Assembly: GCA_046330955.1 (NCBI GenBank)
Contig: JAXLRT010000016.1
Location: forward strand, 1 to 64,000
Origin: JADJPO01 sp046330955
GTDB lineage: Bacteria > Actinomycetota > Actinomycetes > Actinomycetales > Kineosporiaceae
DNA: 64,000 nt
Direction of reading: 5' to 3'
Shown: positions 9,657 to 18,049 of the stretch, one piece after another
Numbering within the stretch: the first letter of the stretch is position 1
Layout of the letters: each line of letters begins with the position of its first letter
Position numbers and translations under genes: made by a program
The notes under the pieces: generated by a model
What the model was told of the DNA's origin: nothing
The model's database searches: none
Seen by the model: the letters and a program-made list of their open reading frames with translations, nothing else

Positions 9657-10490
9657 ATGGCCGATACCACGCACCTCTCGGACTTCTCGTGGGACCCGTT
9701 GCAGTACAACCGGTTCAGCGATGAGCGAGGTCGTCCGTTCGCCGACCTGTTGGCTCGCGTCGTCCTCGATCGGCCACCCGAGCTGGTGGTCGATCTGGGG
9801 TGCGGCTCGGGCGAGCTGACCGCCGGGCTCTTGTCTCGCTGGCCGTCGGCGTCCGTGATCGGGGTCGATTCCAGCGCCGAGATGGTCGCCTCCGCCGAGC
9901 GGCTGCGCGGTGGCCTCCCCTCGGCGGACGCCGCCCGGCTGCGGTTCGTCGAGGCCGACCTGAGCACCTGGACGCCGCCCGCGCCGGTCGACGTGATGAC
10001 CAGTAACGCTGCCCTGCAATGGGTTCCCGGCCACCTCGACCTGTTACCCGCGCTGATGAGCCGGCTCGCGCCGGGCGGTCGGCTCGCCGTCCAGGTGCCG
10101 GGAAACCACGATGCACCGGCCCACGCCCTGCTGCGTGACCTGCGCCGGACGCCGCGCTGGAGCCCACTGGTCGGTCCGGACGTCGCCCCCGGGCTGGATC
10201 GTCGACTGGCCGTGGCCGAACCCGCCGAGTACCTCGCCGCCCTGGCCGGGGTCGGGTTCGCCGCCGATGTCTGGGAGACCACCTACCTGCACCTGCTGAC
10301 CAGTGAGGACGCCGTCCTGCAGTGGATGCGCGGTACCGGCGCGCGGCCGACCCTCGCTGCGCTGCCGGACGACGCCGCCCGCGCCGCGTTCGAGGCCGAC
10401 TATGCCGAGCTGTTGCGCACGGCCTACCCGCGGCAGCCCTTCGGCACGGTGCTGCCGTTCCGGCGACTCTTCCTGGTGGCCGGCCGGTAG
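9657..10490 (+). CDS. tam: Trans-aconitate 2-methyltransferase
   Basis: This 277-residue class I SAM methyltransferase has VDLGCGSGELT (SAM motif I, residues about 44-54), VDSSAEM (acidic loop II) and LQWVPGHL. This is the Tam pattern, which also starts with a W-DP-QYNRF element (here WDPLQYNRFSDER). Tam methylates trans-aconitate, a by-product that inhibits aconitase. Length and C-terminal RRLFLVAGR fit the family. It starts 6 nt after the DUF1697 stop, so the two are probably co-transcribed. Confidence 0.9.
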   Translation: MADTTHLSDFSWDPLQYNRFSDERGRPFADLLARVVLDRPPELVVDLGCGSGELTAGLLSRWPSASVIGVDSSAEMVASAERLRGGLPSADAARLRFVEADLSTWTPPAPVDVMTSNAALQWVPGHLDLLPALMSRLAPGGRLAVQVPGNHDAPAHALLRDLRRTPRWSPLVGPDVAPGLDRRLAVAEPAEYLAALAGVGFAADVWETTYLHLLTSEDAVLQWMRGTGARPTLAALPDDAARAAFEADYAELLRTAYPRQPFGTVLPFRRLFLVAGR

Positions 10491-10604
10491 CCGAAGCCTC
10501 GCTTCAGCACGATGTGAACACTCCAGGTGGCAGCAGGGAAAGGCTTCATGCCGCACGACCCACCGGGAGCTGACAGCGTCACGGCCGGTTAGGCTGGTTC
10601 CCAC

Positions 10605-10702
10605 CCGCGGGAGCCCACACGGGCTGAGAGGGCGGCACACCAGATCACCGGTGCGGCCGCTGACCGCCTGAACCTGATCCAGTTAGCACTGGCGAAGGAA
10701 GA
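10605..10702 (+). promoter_or_regulatory. TPP riboswitch (THI element) ahead of the permease
   Basis: The THI-box consensus is visible. GGGAGCCC...GGGCTGAGAG forms the P2/P3 side, a variable stem follows at about 10630-10660, and the conserved CTGAACCTGATCCAGTTAG is followed by CTGGCGAAGGAAG. The aptamer ends about 9 nt before the ATG, so it most likely controls translation initiation by masking the RBS GGAAGAGG. It supports a thiamine-related role for the transporter downstream. Confidence 0.95.
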
Positions 10703-10710
10703 GGTCACCG

Positions 10711-12087
10711 ATGTCCGTCGTCCACAACGAAGCACCGATCACCCTCGCCGAACCGGCGCCCCGAACCCTCGGCCTGGCCGACCAGCTCGGGTTCTGGGGC
10801 AACCTCGGCGTCAGCATGCTCGGCTTCGCCGGCGCGCTGTCGGTGCTGACCCCGGTGGGAGCCGAGCCACTGAGCCTGCCCGCGGCCATCACGGCGCTGC
10901 TCGTCGGCACCGTGCTGGGCGCCCTGGCCCTGGCCACCACCCTGGTGATGGGTGCGCGCACCGGCATGCCCACCATGGTGTTGCTGCGCGGGCTCCTGGG
11001 GGCCAGGGCGTCGTTCGTGCCGACGGCGTTCAACCTGGCCCAGTGCGTGGGCTGGGCCATCTTCGAGCTGATCGTCATCGCACAGGGCCTGACCGCCGTG
11101 ACGCGCGGCGCCGTCCCGGTGTGGGCCGCCACCGTGATCGCCGGCGTGGTGACGACCGCGCTCACCATCCGCCCGCTCGGGGCGATCCGGCTGCTGCGCC
11201 GCTATGTCTCGGTGCTGGTCGTCATCGCCCTGGTGGTGCTGCTGGTCGGGCTGGCGCGCCGTCCGGCGGATGCGCTCGGCTCGGTCACCGGGTCGTGGAG
11301 CGGGTTCTGGCTGGCGGTCGATGCGATCGTGGCGATCGGCATCTCGTGGGTGCCACTCGGGGCGGACTACTCCCGGCACGCCCGCACGGAGCGGAGCGCC
11401 TTCCTCGGTGCCGTGCTCGGCTACGGCACCACCCAGGTGCTCTGCATGCTCATGGGCATCCTCGCCCTGGCCCAGGTGCGGCAGGACCCGAACCGCATCT
11501 TCGATCTGTTCCTGGCGCTGCCACTGGGCACCGTGGCGGTCGCCGTCCTGGTGCTGCGCGAGACCGATCTGAGCTTCGCCAACGTGTACTCGACCGCGGT
11601 CTCGCTGCAGAACGTCTCGCCCCGTTGGGATCGCCGCGTGCTGACCGGGCTGATCGGGGTGTTCACCACAGCGGTCGCGCTCACCCTCGACATCAGCCAG
11701 TACACCAGCTTCCTGTACCTGATCGGCGGGGTCTTCATCCCGATGGCCGGCGCCCTGATCGGGGCCTGGCTGCGCGGCGCGGGCCGGGACTGGGACACCT
11801 CGGACGCGGCTCCGTCGCGCCCCGGTATGTGGCTCGCCTGGGGGGTGGGATTCGTGGTCTACCAACTGATCAACCCCGGATCGGTGCCCGGGTGGGCCGA
11901 TGTGTGGACCCGGGTCGACACCGCCCTGCACACCACCGGCCACGTCTGGCTGTCGGCCTCCCTGACCTCGTTCGTGGTCGCTGCGGCGCTGGCGTGGTTC
12001 CTGCCCGCCCTCGGCGCAGGTGACCGCACCAGATTCGTCACAACCACTGCCCGAGGGCCGGAGTCAGGCTCGCGAAGCGGGTTGTGA
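10711..12087 (+). CDS. NCS1-family permease, probable thiamine-precursor (HMP) transporter
   Basis: This 458-residue integral membrane protein has about 12 hydrophobic segments. It has the NCS1 (cytosine/purine/thiamine permease) N-terminal pattern, including LGFWGNLGVSMLGFAGAL and GARTGMPTMVLLRGLLGARA. NCS1 members move nucleobases or thiamine precursors with Na+ or H+. The TPP riboswitch directly upstream and the thiM-thiE-thiD operon downstream argue for hydroxymethylpyrimidine or a thiamine analogue (CytX-like) rather than cytosine. The last 20 or so residues (RTRFVTTTAR...) are encoded by one arm and loop of a long hairpin, so the C-terminus is probably not conserved. Confidence 0.88.
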   Translation: MSVVHNEAPITLAEPAPRTLGLADQLGFWGNLGVSMLGFAGALSVLTPVGAEPLSLPAAITALLVGTVLGALALATTLVMGARTGMPTMVLLRGLLGARASFVPTAFNLAQCVGWAIFELIVIAQGLTAVTRGAVPVWAATVIAGVVTTALTIRPLGAIRLLRRYVSVLVVIALVVLLVGLARRPADALGSVTGSWSGFWLAVDAIVAIGISWVPLGADYSRHARTERSAFLGAVLGYGTTQVLCMLMGILALAQVRQDPNRIFDLFLALPLGTVAVAVLVLRETDLSFANVYSTAVSLQNVSPRWDRRVLTGLIGVFTTAVALTLDISQYTSFLYLIGGVFIPMAGALIGAWLRGAGRDWDTSDAAPSRPGMWLAWGVGFVVYQLINPGSVPGWADVWTRVDTALHTTGHVWLSASLTSFVVAAALAWFLPALGAGDRTRFVTTTARGPESGSRSGL

Positions 12088-12100
12088 CGAACCTGGTGCG
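12025..12100. terminator. Long inverted repeat spanning the permease stop codon
   Basis: The 21-nt arms 12025-12045 and 12080-12100 are complementary except at one position, which still allows a G-U pair. The loop is 34 nt. The permease TGA (12085-12087) lies inside the right arm, and the convergent thiD gene ends 23 nt beyond. It is the obvious candidate for a bidirectional terminator between the two convergent genes. There is no T-tract. Confidence 0.7.
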
Positions 12101-12122
12101 AATCCGTCGGCCGAGTCGGCGC

Positions 12123-13001
12123 TCAGCCGAGACCGGGCCAGACGGCGTGGAAGTGGTGCACCGGGCCGTGCCCTGGCGCACCCACCCCCGCGCCGCGACC
12201 GTCGTGGCCCCCGCGCGCGATGTCGAGGGAGTCGGCGGCGGCCAGCGCGGCCGTGAGCCATTGCTTGGCCTCACGCACCGCATCGGGCCACGAATCCCGT
12301 TGCGGCCGTAGGGCGGCGATCGCCGACGACAGCGTGCAGCCGGTGCCGTGGGTGTTGCGGGTCGCGATGCGCGGTGAGGTCAACTCGAGCAACTCGACGC
12401 CCTCCGCGCCCGGCTCGGCGAGCACGTCGACCGCCTGAGCGGTGCCATCACCGGCGTTGGCCAGGTGCCCGCCCTTGAGCAGCACCCGGTGCGCCCCGAG
12501 CGCGAGCAACGCCTCGGCCTGTCCTCGCACCGTGGCCAGGTCCGTGGCCACCGGGGCATCCAACAGATCGGCCGCCTCGTGCAGGTTGGGCGTGATGATC
12601 GAGGCCAGCGGGAGCAACCGGGCCACCGCGGCCGCGGCGTCCGGGGCCAGTAACCGGTCGCCGCTGGTGGCGACCATCACCGGGTCCAGCACCACGATGT
12701 CGCAGGCGAGCTCGGTCAGGAACTGCCCCACCGCATCGGCGATCTCGGCCGTGGCCAGCATGCCGATCTTCACGGCGTCGATCCGGACGTCGGCGGCCAG
12801 GGTGCGCAGTTGCTCGGTGACGAAGTCCGCCGGCACCACGTGCACCCCGGTCACGCCGCGGGTGTTCTGAGCCGTGAGCGCGGTGATCACCGCGGTGCCG
12901 TAGGCGCCGAGCGCCGAGAACGTCTTGAGGTCGGCCTGGATTCCTGCCCCGCCCGAGGGGTCACTGCCCGCGATCGTCAGCGCCACCGGTGGCCTGCTCA
13001 T
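12123..13001 (-). CDS. thiD: Hydroxymethylpyrimidine/phosphomethylpyrimidine kinase
   Basis: This 292-residue ribokinase-fold enzyme has the ThiD signature: TIAGSDPSGGAGIQADLK at the N-terminus, QNTRGV, KIGMLAT, LDPVMVATSG and RNTHGTGCTLSSAIAA (anion hole and catalytic Asp region). It phosphorylates HMP to HMP-P and HMP-PP for thiamine synthesis. The start is ATG at 13001 with GGGAAGG upstream; an adjacent TTG at 13004 is less likely. It is the last gene of thiM-thiE-thiD, separated from thiE by 92 nt that hold a 69-nt palindromic repeat. Confidence 0.95.
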   Translation of the reverse strand: MSRPPVALTIAGSDPSGGAGIQADLKTFSALGAYGTAVITALTAQNTRGVTGVHVVPADFVTEQLRTLAADVRIDAVKIGMLATAEIADAVGQFLTELACDIVVLDPVMVATSGDRLLAPDAAAAVARLLPLASIITPNLHEAADLLDAPVATDLATVRGQAEALLALGAHRVLLKGGHLANAGDGTAQAVDVLAEPGAEGVELLELTSPRIATRNTHGTGCTLSSAIAALRPQRDSWPDAVREAKQWLTAALAAADSLDIARGGHDGRGAGVGAPGHGPVHHFHAVWPGLG

Positions 13002-13029
13002 CAATGCCTTCCCCTCGAATCGATCACTC

Positions 13030-13098
13030 CATGATCACCGCGTGGACTCCAGATCCGGGACGGAAACACTCGAAGGTGAATCCCAGATGGTGATCATG
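13030..13098. repeat. 69-nt palindromic element B (copy 1)
   Basis: The element runs from CATGATCACC to GGTGATCATG, exactly 69 nt; with flanking bases the arms CTCCATGATCACC (13027-13039) and GGTGATCATGGAG (13089-13101) are perfect inverted repeats of 13 nt. The thiE stop codon (13094-13096) lies inside the right arm. An internal GGAAAC sits 42 nt from the left end, the same offset as in the copies at 53323, 53446 and 53587. It may terminate or attenuate between thiE and thiD. Confidence 0.75.
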
Positions 13099-13744
13099 GA
13101 GAGTGGGTTGCCTCGTCCCAGGTGCGCCGCATCTGCGCTGTCGCCGAGGCGACGTCGGGCCGACCGCAGATCGCGCTGACCACGGCGACGCCGGCGGCCC
13201 CGGTCCGGCGTACGGCCGCCACCCGCTCACCGCCGATGCCGCCGATCGCCACACACGGCCAGGGGCTGGCGATCACGATGTCGCGCAACAGGTTCAGGCC
13301 GCCGGGGGGCGCGGCGTCCGGCTTGGTGTCCTGCGCCCACACCGGCCCGACGCCGAGGTAGTCGATCGCCGTTCCCAGCCCCCGCGCGGTCTCGACGTGA
13401 GCAAGGGTCTGCACCGACAACCCCAGGACGGCGTCCGGACCGAGCACCCGGCGGGCCTCGGCCGCGTCCAGATCACCTTGGCCCACATGGGCTCCCGCGG
13501 CACCGATCGCCTCGGCGAGGTGCACCCGGTCGTTGACGATCAGGGGAACCCCGGTGCCCCGCAGCTCCGCGACCAGTGCTCGGCCCAGCGCCACGAAGCC
13601 GGCGTCGTCCGCATCGGGGTCGCGCAACTGCACCAGGCTGACCCCGTTCGCCACGGCCGCCCGCACCGTGGCCACCACCCCGACCTCGCCGCACAACGCG
13701 GTGTCGGTCACCAGGTACAGCGACAGGTCGAGGGCCGGACGCAT
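13094..13744 (-). CDS. thiE: Thiamine-phosphate synthase
   Basis: This 216-residue TIM-barrel enzyme joins HMP-PP and thiazole phosphate to thiamine phosphate. Conserved motifs are VSLVQLRDPDADD, VNDRVHLAEAIGAAGAHVGQGDL (the NDR...HxGQ/DL pattern), LGLSVQT, GVGPVWAQDTKPDA and AIGGIGGERV. The start ATG at 13744 lies 8 nt after the thiM stop, so the two are co-transcribed under the upstream TPP riboswitch. GTG at 13747 is an alternative. Confidence 0.95.
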   Translation of the reverse strand: MRPALDLSLYLVTDTALCGEVGVVATVRAAVANGVSLVQLRDPDADDAGFVALGRALVAELRGTGVPLIVNDRVHLAEAIGAAGAHVGQGDLDAAEARRVLGPDAVLGLSVQTLAHVETARGLGTAIDYLGVGPVWAQDTKPDAAPPGGLNLLRDIVIASPWPCVAIGGIGGERVAAVRRTGAAGVAVVSAICGRPDVASATAQMRRTWDEATHSP

Positions 13745-13752
13745 CACGACAC

Positions 13753-14598
13753 TCAGCTCAGCGTGACGCGGGCGGCCAGCGTCTGCGGGCTCAGCAACGC
13801 CAGCTCGTCCAGCAGGGCCACGGCGAACGAGCCCGGCCCGCGGGTGGCGCGGGCGGCGTCCTCGGCGGCCACCGTCAACGTTGCCGTGGCGGCCACCGCA
13901 GCCACCAGCGGGTCCTCGACCGCCGCGGCGAAGGCCGCCATGAGTGCCCCGAGCGCACAACCGACCCCGGTGACCTGCGTCATCCAGGGGTGGCCGTTGG
14001 CGACGCGGACCAATCGCTCGCCATCGGTGAGGTGATCGACCGGGCCACTCATGGCCACGACGGTGCCCCGCTGCTTGGCCAGGTCGACCGCCGCAGCGGC
14101 CATCGACTCCGCGGTGTCGACCGCATCGACGCCCCGCCCGCCCGCGCCACCGGTGAACGCCCCGATCTCGGAGGCATTGCCCCGGATCACCGTCGGCGTG
14201 GCGGCGGCCAGCAGCTCGTGGGCGATCTCGGTGCGCCAGGCCAGCGCTCCGGCGGCCACCGGGTCGAGTACCCAGGGCGTGCCGGCGAGCGCCGCCGCGG
14301 CGGCGGCTTCGTGCATCGCCTCGGCGGTGTCCGGGTAGGGCGTGCCCAGGTTGATCAACACGCCGCGGGCGATGCCGGCGAAACCCGCTGCCTCGGCAGG
14401 GTTGTCGACCATCGCCGGCGCCGCGCCCACGGCCAGCAGCACGTTGGCCGTCCAACCGGCCACCACGATGTTGGTCAGGCACTGCACCAGCGGCACCTGC
14501 TCACGCACCGCGGCCAGGGCGGCGGCGCAGTCCTCGGCGGTGACACTCGGCACGGAATTCGACGGCACAGAATGTGACGGCACGGAATCAGGAGTCAT
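13753..14598 (-). CDS. thiM: Hydroxyethylthiazole kinase
   Basis: This 281-residue ThiM phosphorylates the salvaged thiazole alcohol. It shows PLVQCLTNIVV, AGWTANVLLAVGAAPAMVDN, the ATP/metal segment VLDPVAAGALAWR, RGNASEIGAFTG and the anion-hole motif VTGVGCALGAL. The N-terminus contains an odd SVPSHSVPSNSVPS tandem repeat of a pentapeptide-like unit, visible in the DNA as repeated GACGGCACGGAAT-type blocks, which is not part of the family fold. It heads thiM-thiE-thiD and is preceded by its own TPP riboswitch. Confidence 0.95.
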   Translation of the reverse strand: MTPDSVPSHSVPSNSVPSVTAEDCAAALAAVREQVPLVQCLTNIVVAGWTANVLLAVGAAPAMVDNPAEAAGFAGIARGVLINLGTPYPDTAEAMHEAAAAAALAGTPWVLDPVAAGALAWRTEIAHELLAAATPTVIRGNASEIGAFTGGAGGRGVDAVDTAESMAAAAVDLAKQRGTVVAMSGPVDHLTDGERLVRVANGHPWMTQVTGVGCALGALMAAFAAAVEDPLVAAVAATATLTVAAEDAARATRGPGSFAVALLDELALLSPQTLAARVTLS

Positions 14599-14602
14599 GA
14601 CG

Positions 14603-14680
14603 ACGTCCCTTCGCTAGTCCGAACTAGATCAGGTTCGACGGGTGTGATCTCAGCCAGCTGCCCGGCACCCCGCGTCGACT
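14603..14680 (-). promoter_or_regulatory. TPP riboswitch ahead of thiM
   Basis: Read on the minus strand, the THI element contains GGGGTGCCGGGCAGCTGGCTGAGA, here split as GGGGTGCC and GCTGAGA, then CGAACCTGATCTAGTTCGGA and GCGAAGGGACG. It ends only a few nt before the thiM ATG, so translational control is likely. It is the second TPP element within 4 kb and faces the opposite way to the one at 10605. Confidence 0.93.
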
Positions 14681-14739
14681 GCCACGATAGTGCCGAACGT
14701 GATGTGATGGCGGCTCGGGACAGTTGCTGGAGGCTCACC

Positions 14740-15012
14740 GTGGGATCACTGGTCTGGAAGGTGCTCGGCACCGGCTCGGCCGTGCTGGCCGCCTCGCTCG
14801 CCGAGAAGGGCATCACCACCGCCTGGCGCGCCGCCACCGGCGAGGAGCCGCCGGTCAATCCCGCCAACCCCGACACCCACTGGGCCGAGGCGATCAGCTG
14901 GGCCGTGTTGTCGGGGGCCGCGATCGGCGTCGCCCGGCTGGTGGCGACCCGGCGCGCCGCCGCCTACTACCGCGACTCCTCCGGATCGTTGCCGAAGGCC
15001 CTCACCGGCTGA
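14740..15012 (+). CDS. DUF4235 membrane protein
   Basis: This 90-residue protein matches the actinobacterial DUF4235 pattern (W-KVLGTGSAVLAASLAEKGITTAWRAATG, then PP-NP in PPVNPANP). It has two hydrophobic segments, about residues 5-20 and 50-66. Function is unknown. The start is GTG at 14740, supported by GGAGG six nt upstream, and not the earlier in-frame codons that overlap the riboswitch. Its last 11 nt overlap the convergent hutI end. Confidence 0.85.
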   Translation: MGSLVWKVLGTGSAVLAASLAEKGITTAWRAATGEEPPVNPANPDTHWAEAISWAVLSGAAIGVARLVATRRAAAYYRDSSGSLPKALTG

Positions 15013-16231
15013 CCGGCTCACCGCGCTGGATCACCTGGCGCACCAGCGGAACCCCCGGCCGGTAGGCCAGGTGCACGTAGGACGGCGCGTCCAGGATCGC
15101 CAGGTCGCCCGCCGCGCCCGCGGTCACGGCCCCGACGTCGCTGCGGCGCAGGGATCTGGCCCCGCCCGCGGTGGCCGACCAGAGCGCCTCCGCCGGGCTC
15201 ATCCGCATCGCGATCACGCCCAGCGCGATGCACAGCGGCATCGACGAGGTGTACGACGAGCCGGGATTGCAGTCGGTGGCCAGCGCCACGCACACCCCGG
15301 CGTCCAGCAACCGCCGGGCATCCGGGTAGGGCGACCGGGTCGACAGCTCCGCCCCCGGCAACAGCGTGGCCACCACGCCGGCATCGGCCAGCGCGGCGAC
15401 GTCGGCGTCGTCCAGGTGGGTGCAGTGATCGGCCGAGGCCGCCCCCAGTTCGGCGGCCAGCTGCACCCCGGGCCCCGGGCCGAGCTGGTTGGCGTGCAGC
15501 CGGGGCAGCAGTCCGCGCGCCATGCCGGCGCTCAGGACGGCGCGCGCGGCGTCCGCGTCGAAGGCTCCCCGCTCGCAGAACACGTCGACCCAGCGGGCGT
15601 GTGGAGCGCAGGCGTCGAGCATCGGCCCGGTGACCAGGTCGACATAGCCCGCGACGTCACCTCGCTCGGCGAACTCGGGGGCCACCACATGGGCGCCGAG
15701 GTAGGTGGTCTCGCTGGTGAACTCGGCGGCCACCACGAGCGAGCGGGCCTCGTCCGGCGTGGTGAGCCCGTAGCCCGACTTGATCTCGACGGTGGTGGTG
15801 CCCTGGCGTCGCATCTCGGCCACCAGCCGGCGGGCGTTGGCCTGCAAGGCCTCGTCCGAGGCGGCCCGGGTGGCCGCCACGGTGGTGCGGATGCCGCCCG
15901 CGCTGTAGGGCGCGCCGGTCATCCGCGCGGCGAACTCGGCGGCCCGGTCGCCGGCGAAGACCAGGTGGGCGTGGGCATCGACGAACCCGGGGACGACGGC
16001 CGCGCCCGCGACGTCGATCCGCCGGTCGGCGCCCGCCGAGCCCAGCGAACCCGGCAGACCCTTCGCCGGCCCCACCCAGGCGACCCGGCCACCCTCCAGC
16101 ACGACGGCGGCGTCCCGCACGATGCCGAGCCGCGCGACGTCCGGCGGATCACTCGCCGCGGCCCACGCCGGGTCGTTGGTGACCAGCTCACCGATGCCGG
16201 TGACCAGCAGGGACGACGCCCATCCAGACAT
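15002..16231 (-). CDS. hutI: Imidazolonepropionase
   Basis: This amidohydrolase of about 409 residues performs the third step of histidine degradation, converting imidazolonepropionate to N-formimino-L-glutamate. Visible motifs are PGFVDAHAHLVFAGDRAAEF (metal HxH), IKSGYGLT, DVFCERGAF, HANQLG, SADHCTHLDD and ATDCNPGSSYTSSMP (metal Asp). The start is ATG at 16231; GTG at 16240 gives three more residues. It stands apart from hutHU (18 kb away) and hutF (8 kb away), with no recognisable shared operator upstream. Confidence 0.95.
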   Translation of the reverse strand: MSGWASSLLVTGIGELVTNDPAWAAASDPPDVARLGIVRDAAVVLEGGRVAWVGPAKGLPGSLGSAGADRRIDVAGAAVVPGFVDAHAHLVFAGDRAAEFAARMTGAPYSAGGIRTTVAATRAASDEALQANARRLVAEMRRQGTTTVEIKSGYGLTTPDEARSLVVAAEFTSETTYLGAHVVAPEFAERGDVAGYVDLVTGPMLDACAPHARWVDVFCERGAFDADAARAVLSAGMARGLLPRLHANQLGPGPGVQLAAELGAASADHCTHLDDADVAALADAGVVATLLPGAELSTRSPYPDARRLLDAGVCVALATDCNPGSSYTSSMPLCIALGVIAMRMSPAEALWSATAGGARSLRRSDVGAVTAGAAGDLAILDAPSYVHLAYRPGVPLVRQVIQRGEPVSR

Positions 16232-16328
16232 GACCCCCACGGTAGGGCCAGGGCAGTCTCACCCGGAGTTCACCGCATGGTTGCGTCACCGGCACCCCAC
16301 GGTGGTCTCGACCGGGCACCGTCACTCC

Positions 16329-16697
16329 ATGGCCGCTCGTGTGCAGTACTACCACCTCGATTCGGGGTGGTTCTGGCGGCTGCTGGGCGCCAACAACCGC
16401 ACCCTGGCCTACGGGCCACAGCCCCATGCCGACCGGGCCGCAGCGGTTGTCGAGGCTCGCGCCGTCTTCCGGCTGGCGGCCGGCGCCCAGTTCGATCTGT
16501 TCGACGAGGGGCGGGAGTGGCACTGGGCGATGCTGGTGGCGGGACGGATCCGTGCCGTCTCGGCCAACCGGTTCGGCCGGCGCCTGGACTGCCTGCGGGC
16601 GGTCCGCCAGTTCCGCAAGGCCGCCGCACTGGCCGGTCAGGCGGAGCCCGAACTCGAGCCCGGCGAGACCCCGGTGACCCCGTCACTACCGGGATGA
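16329..16697 (+). CDS. Small protein with two YegP/DUF1508-like repeats
   Basis: This 122-residue protein seems to contain two related units. The first is YHLDSGWFWRLLGANNRTLAYG..., the second FDLFDEGREWHWAMLVAGRIRAVSAN.... Each has an aromatic strand (F-L-D-G-W-W/E-W) followed by a conserved A-N-R turn, as in tandem YegP/DUF1508 domains. That assignment is by eye. Function is unknown. The ATG at 16329 is chosen because the frame further upstream lies antisense to the hutI start. It lies 10 nt before mmuM on the same strand. Confidence 0.55.
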   Translation: MAARVQYYHLDSGWFWRLLGANNRTLAYGPQPHADRAAAVVEARAVFRLAAGAQFDLFDEGREWHWAMLVAGRIRAVSANRFGRRLDCLRAVRQFRKAAALAGQAEPELEPGETPVTPSLPG

Positions 16698-16707
16698 CTC
16701 ACAATCG

Positions 16708-17658
16708 GTGCCCGTGAGCATCGATGCGCCGACCTCCCTCGCCCACGCCGTCGCCGCCGAACCGGTGATCCTGGACGGCGGGCTGGCCACCGAACTGGAA
16801 CGCCGCGGTCACGACGTCTCCTCCGACCTGTGGTCCGCCGCGCTGTTGCGCGATGATCCCGACGAGATCCGGGCGACCCATACCGCCTACTTCGAGGCCG
16901 GAGCGCGGGTGGCCACCACCGCGAGCTACCAGGCCAGCTTCGAGGGCTTCGCCGCGGCCGGCATCGACCGGGACGAGGCCGAGACCCTGATGCGCCGCTC
17001 GGTGTCCCTGGCCGCACAGGCGCGCACCGAATCCGGCCTGGACGGCCACGCCTGGGTGGCCGCCTCGATCGGACCGTACGGGGCGGTGCTCGCGCAGGGC
17101 CAGGAGTACACCGGCGACTACCCCGCCCCGCGCGACACGGTGGCCGGGTTGCGGGCCTTCCACCGGGGGCGGCTCGAGCTGCTGCTGGCGGCCGGAGCCG
17201 ACGTGCTGGCCTGCGAGACCATCCCGCGGCTGGCCGAGGTCGAGGCGCTGGTCACCGAACTCGACGCGCTGGGCGCTCCGGCGTGGATCTCGCTCACCAC
17301 GATCACCACCGATGACGGCCGGGTTCTCACCCGGTTCGGTGAGGACGCCGGCGAGGCCTTCGCGCTCGCCGGCGCGGCGTCGTCCGTGGTGGCGGTGGGG
17401 GTGAACTGCACCGCGCCGTCCGGAGTGGGCGCCGCGGTGCGGCTGGCGGCGCAGCGGTCGGGCAGGCCGGTGATCGTCTACCCGAACAGCGGCGAGACCT
17501 GGGACGGCGCGCGGCGCACCTGGGTTGGTTCCCCCGGGTTGGACGGCGCCGACGTGGCGAGCTGGATCGCGGACGGCGCGCGCCTGGTCGGCGGCTGCTG
17601 CCGCATCGGGCCGGACGACATCGCCGCCCTGAGGGCAACCCCGCTCAGCGCACGATGA
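16708..17658 (+). CDS. mmuM: Homocysteine S-methyltransferase
   Basis: This 316-residue protein belongs to the MmuM/YagD family, which methylates homocysteine using S-methylmethionine or SAM. It has the N-terminal ILDGGLATELERRG, ASYQASFEG, ETIPRLAEVEAL, the zinc-binding Cys in VGVNCTAP and the C-terminal double Cys in VGGCCRIGPDDI. Start is GTG at 16708 or GTG at 16714. Its 3' end overlaps the convergent DUF3592 gene by 14 nt. Confidence 0.93.
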   Translation: MPVSIDAPTSLAHAVAAEPVILDGGLATELERRGHDVSSDLWSAALLRDDPDEIRATHTAYFEAGARVATTASYQASFEGFAAAGIDRDEAETLMRRSVSLAAQARTESGLDGHAWVAASIGPYGAVLAQGQEYTGDYPAPRDTVAGLRAFHRGRLELLLAAGADVLACETIPRLAEVEALVTELDALGAPAWISLTTITTDDGRVLTRFGEDAGEAFALAGAASSVVAVGVNCTAPSGVGAAVRLAAQRSGRPVIVYPNSGETWDGARRTWVGSPGLDGADVASWIADGARLVGGCCRIGPDDIAALRATPLSAR

Positions 17659-18049
17659 GGGCGACCCCAACCATGATCACGGCGATGGCGCCGAAGACCA
17701 CGGCTCCGACCAGGTAGGTGCGTGAGCGGCTCGGGCCGACCAGCACGGTCTGGGGCTTGCGCGGGTCGTAGACCACGGTGACCGACTTGTCGGTGAGGAA
17801 CGGCCGGGGGGAGCTGGTATCGCCTACGGCGCGAACGGATCTGCCGCGCTGCGTGGCGAACGTCAGCACCGGGCGGTAGGCGACGCGGCCGTCGTCCAGC
17901 GTCTCGCGGCGGCTGTCGACGATGGTCGCCACGGCCGGCTCACCGGTACGGCGCAACTCCGGCTCGGTCAGTCGGCTCCGGACGGCGGCCATGACCATGG
18001 CCACGGCCCCGAGCGCGGGGAATGCGGCGAGCAGCAACAGGAACCTCAC
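17645..18049 (-). CDS. DUF3592 membrane protein
   Basis: This 134-residue protein has one hydrophobic segment at each end (residues about 2-22 and 112-132). In between is a beta-rich domain with the DUF3592 features GEPAVATIVDSRRE, YRPVLTFAT and VTVVYDPRKPQTV. Function is unknown. Start GTG at 18049 overlaps the MFS gene stop by 4 nt (GTGA), so it is the third gene of the tetR-MFS-DUF3592 operon. Confidence 0.85.
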   Translation of the reverse strand: MRFLLLLAAFPALGAVAMVMAAVRSRLTEPELRRTGEPAVATIVDSRRETLDDGRVAYRPVLTFATQRGRSVRAVGDTSSPRPFLTDKSVTVVYDPRKPQTVLVGPSRSRTYLVGAVVFGAIAVIMVGVALIVR

